In this document: one piece after another, positions 63,725 to 64,000 of the stretch | Layout: each line of letters opens with the position of its first letter | Numbering within the stretch: the first letter of the stretch is position 1 | Assembly: GCF_030381805.1 (NCBI RefSeq) | Contig: NZ_JAUDRH010000006.1 | Span: 62,001 to 126,000, forward strand | Origin: Chlorogloeopsis sp. ULAP01 | GTDB lineage: Bacteria > Cyanobacteriota > Cyanobacteriia > Cyanobacteriales > Nostocaceae | DNA: 64,000 nucleotides | Reading direction: 5' to 3' | Position numbers and translations under genes: made by a program | Notes under the pieces: model-generated | Databases searched by the model: none | Told to the model about the DNA's origin: nothing | Seen by the model: the letters and a program-made list of their open reading frames with translations, nothing else

Positions 63725-64000
63725 ATGTCACTCATTACTAAAGTCGATGAATTATTCATCCAGTGGGATAAACCTGATTCTCCCGGATGTGCTCTTGCTG
63801 TTATTCAGAATGGGGAGACAATTTATCAGCGCGGTTATGGTATGGCTAACTTGGAATATAAAATTCCTATTTCCTTTAATTCTGTCTTTGATATCGCTTC
63901 TAACTCCAAGCAATTTACAGCAATATGTATCGTTTTACTAGCCAGACAAAATTTTATTAATTTAGATGACGAATTGCAAAAATATATTCCAGAAATTCCT
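63725..64000 (+). CDS. Serine beta-lactamase-like hydrolase (5' part, runs off the window)
   Basis: The first 92 codons of a class C beta-lactamase/esterase family gene. MSLITKVDELFIQW is followed by the typical P-G-C-A-L-A-V-I-Q-N-G and R-G-Y-G-M-A-N-L-E-Y segments and the SxxK active-site motif S-N-S-K-Q-F-T-A. The reading frame continues beyond 64000. It could be a serine hydrolase acting on cell-wall peptides or esters; substrate not assignable. Confidence 0.85.
   Translation, partial: MSLITKVDELFIQWDKPDSPGCALAVIQNGETIYQRGYGMANLEYKIPISFNSVFDIASNSKQFTAICIVLLARQNFINLDDELQKYIPEIP

Noticed and set aside
1..64000. tRNA or rRNA genes
   Set aside because: The intergenic regions were scanned by eye for the GGTTCGAATCC-type T-arm and rRNA motifs and none was found; a computed scan could still reveal a divergent one.

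Overview
The window is a stretch of a cyanobacterial chromosome, most likely from a filamentous heterocyst-type lineage (Nostocales). The evidence is the many GCGATCGC (HIP1) octamers, heptameric short tandem repeats (STRRs) between genes, a Kdp operon with a short accessory gene, and cyanobacterial families such as CAAD, CemA/PxcA, SPFH (Slr1106/Slr1128 type) and NB-ARC/WD40 proteins. No rRNA or tRNA gene was seen. Gene functions are assigned by reading motifs; no database search was possible.

Layout. (1) 1-5434: the end of a class 1 CRISPR-Cas operon (tail of an unidentified Cas protein, cas6, cas4, cas1, cas2), then a leader and an array of 25 identical-looking 37-bp repeats with 24 spacers. 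(2) 5435-6054: a broken AraC-type regulator gene that runs directly into the last CRISPR repeat. (3) 6150-16684: two CheY-like receivers, a CAAD membrane protein, DUF72, M48 and M15 peptidases, mnmG, a GspC/PilP-like membrane protein and a lipoprotein sugar dehydrogenase. (4) 16917-23924: a kdp operon (small RCK_C protein, kdpA, kdpB, kdpF-like, kdpC) divergent from a histidine kinase/NarL-type regulator pair. (5) 24166-37459: mostly housekeeping genes (SirB1-like, SRPBCC, TM-helix repeat protein, aspartoacylase, dynamin-like GTPase, tpiA, folP, SPFH, kinase-like phosphotransferase, hydrolase, SDR). (6) 37654-45488: an accessory block with a large NB-ARC/14-WD40 protein, a secreted protein of unknown function, a nifJ 3'-end fragment and a full-length protein-arginine deiminase (PAD) with all four catalytic residues. 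(7) 45516-64000: nifJ (with in-frame repeat-derived insertions), CemA-like, alcohol dehydrogenase, hybrid kinase (also with a repeat-derived insertion), gntK, leuCD, a 2OG-Fe(II) dioxygenase, DUF711, sfsA, a TPR protein and the start of a serine beta-lactamase-like hydrolase.

How it works together. The Cas genes and array form a likely functional adaptation and crRNA-processing module. The kdp genes form a high-affinity K+ ATPase whose probable regulators (an RCK_C protein and a divergent two-component pair) lie next to it. leuC and leuD form one unit. The most unusual contents are the PAD enzyme flanked by a duplicated nifJ tail, the CRISPR array abutting a decayed regulator gene, and an active-looking population of small repeats. 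These repeats include a 40-bp core found inverted relative to its flanks at two loci, a MITE-like element with perfect 12-bp ends, and repeats that have entered the reading frames of conserved enzymes.
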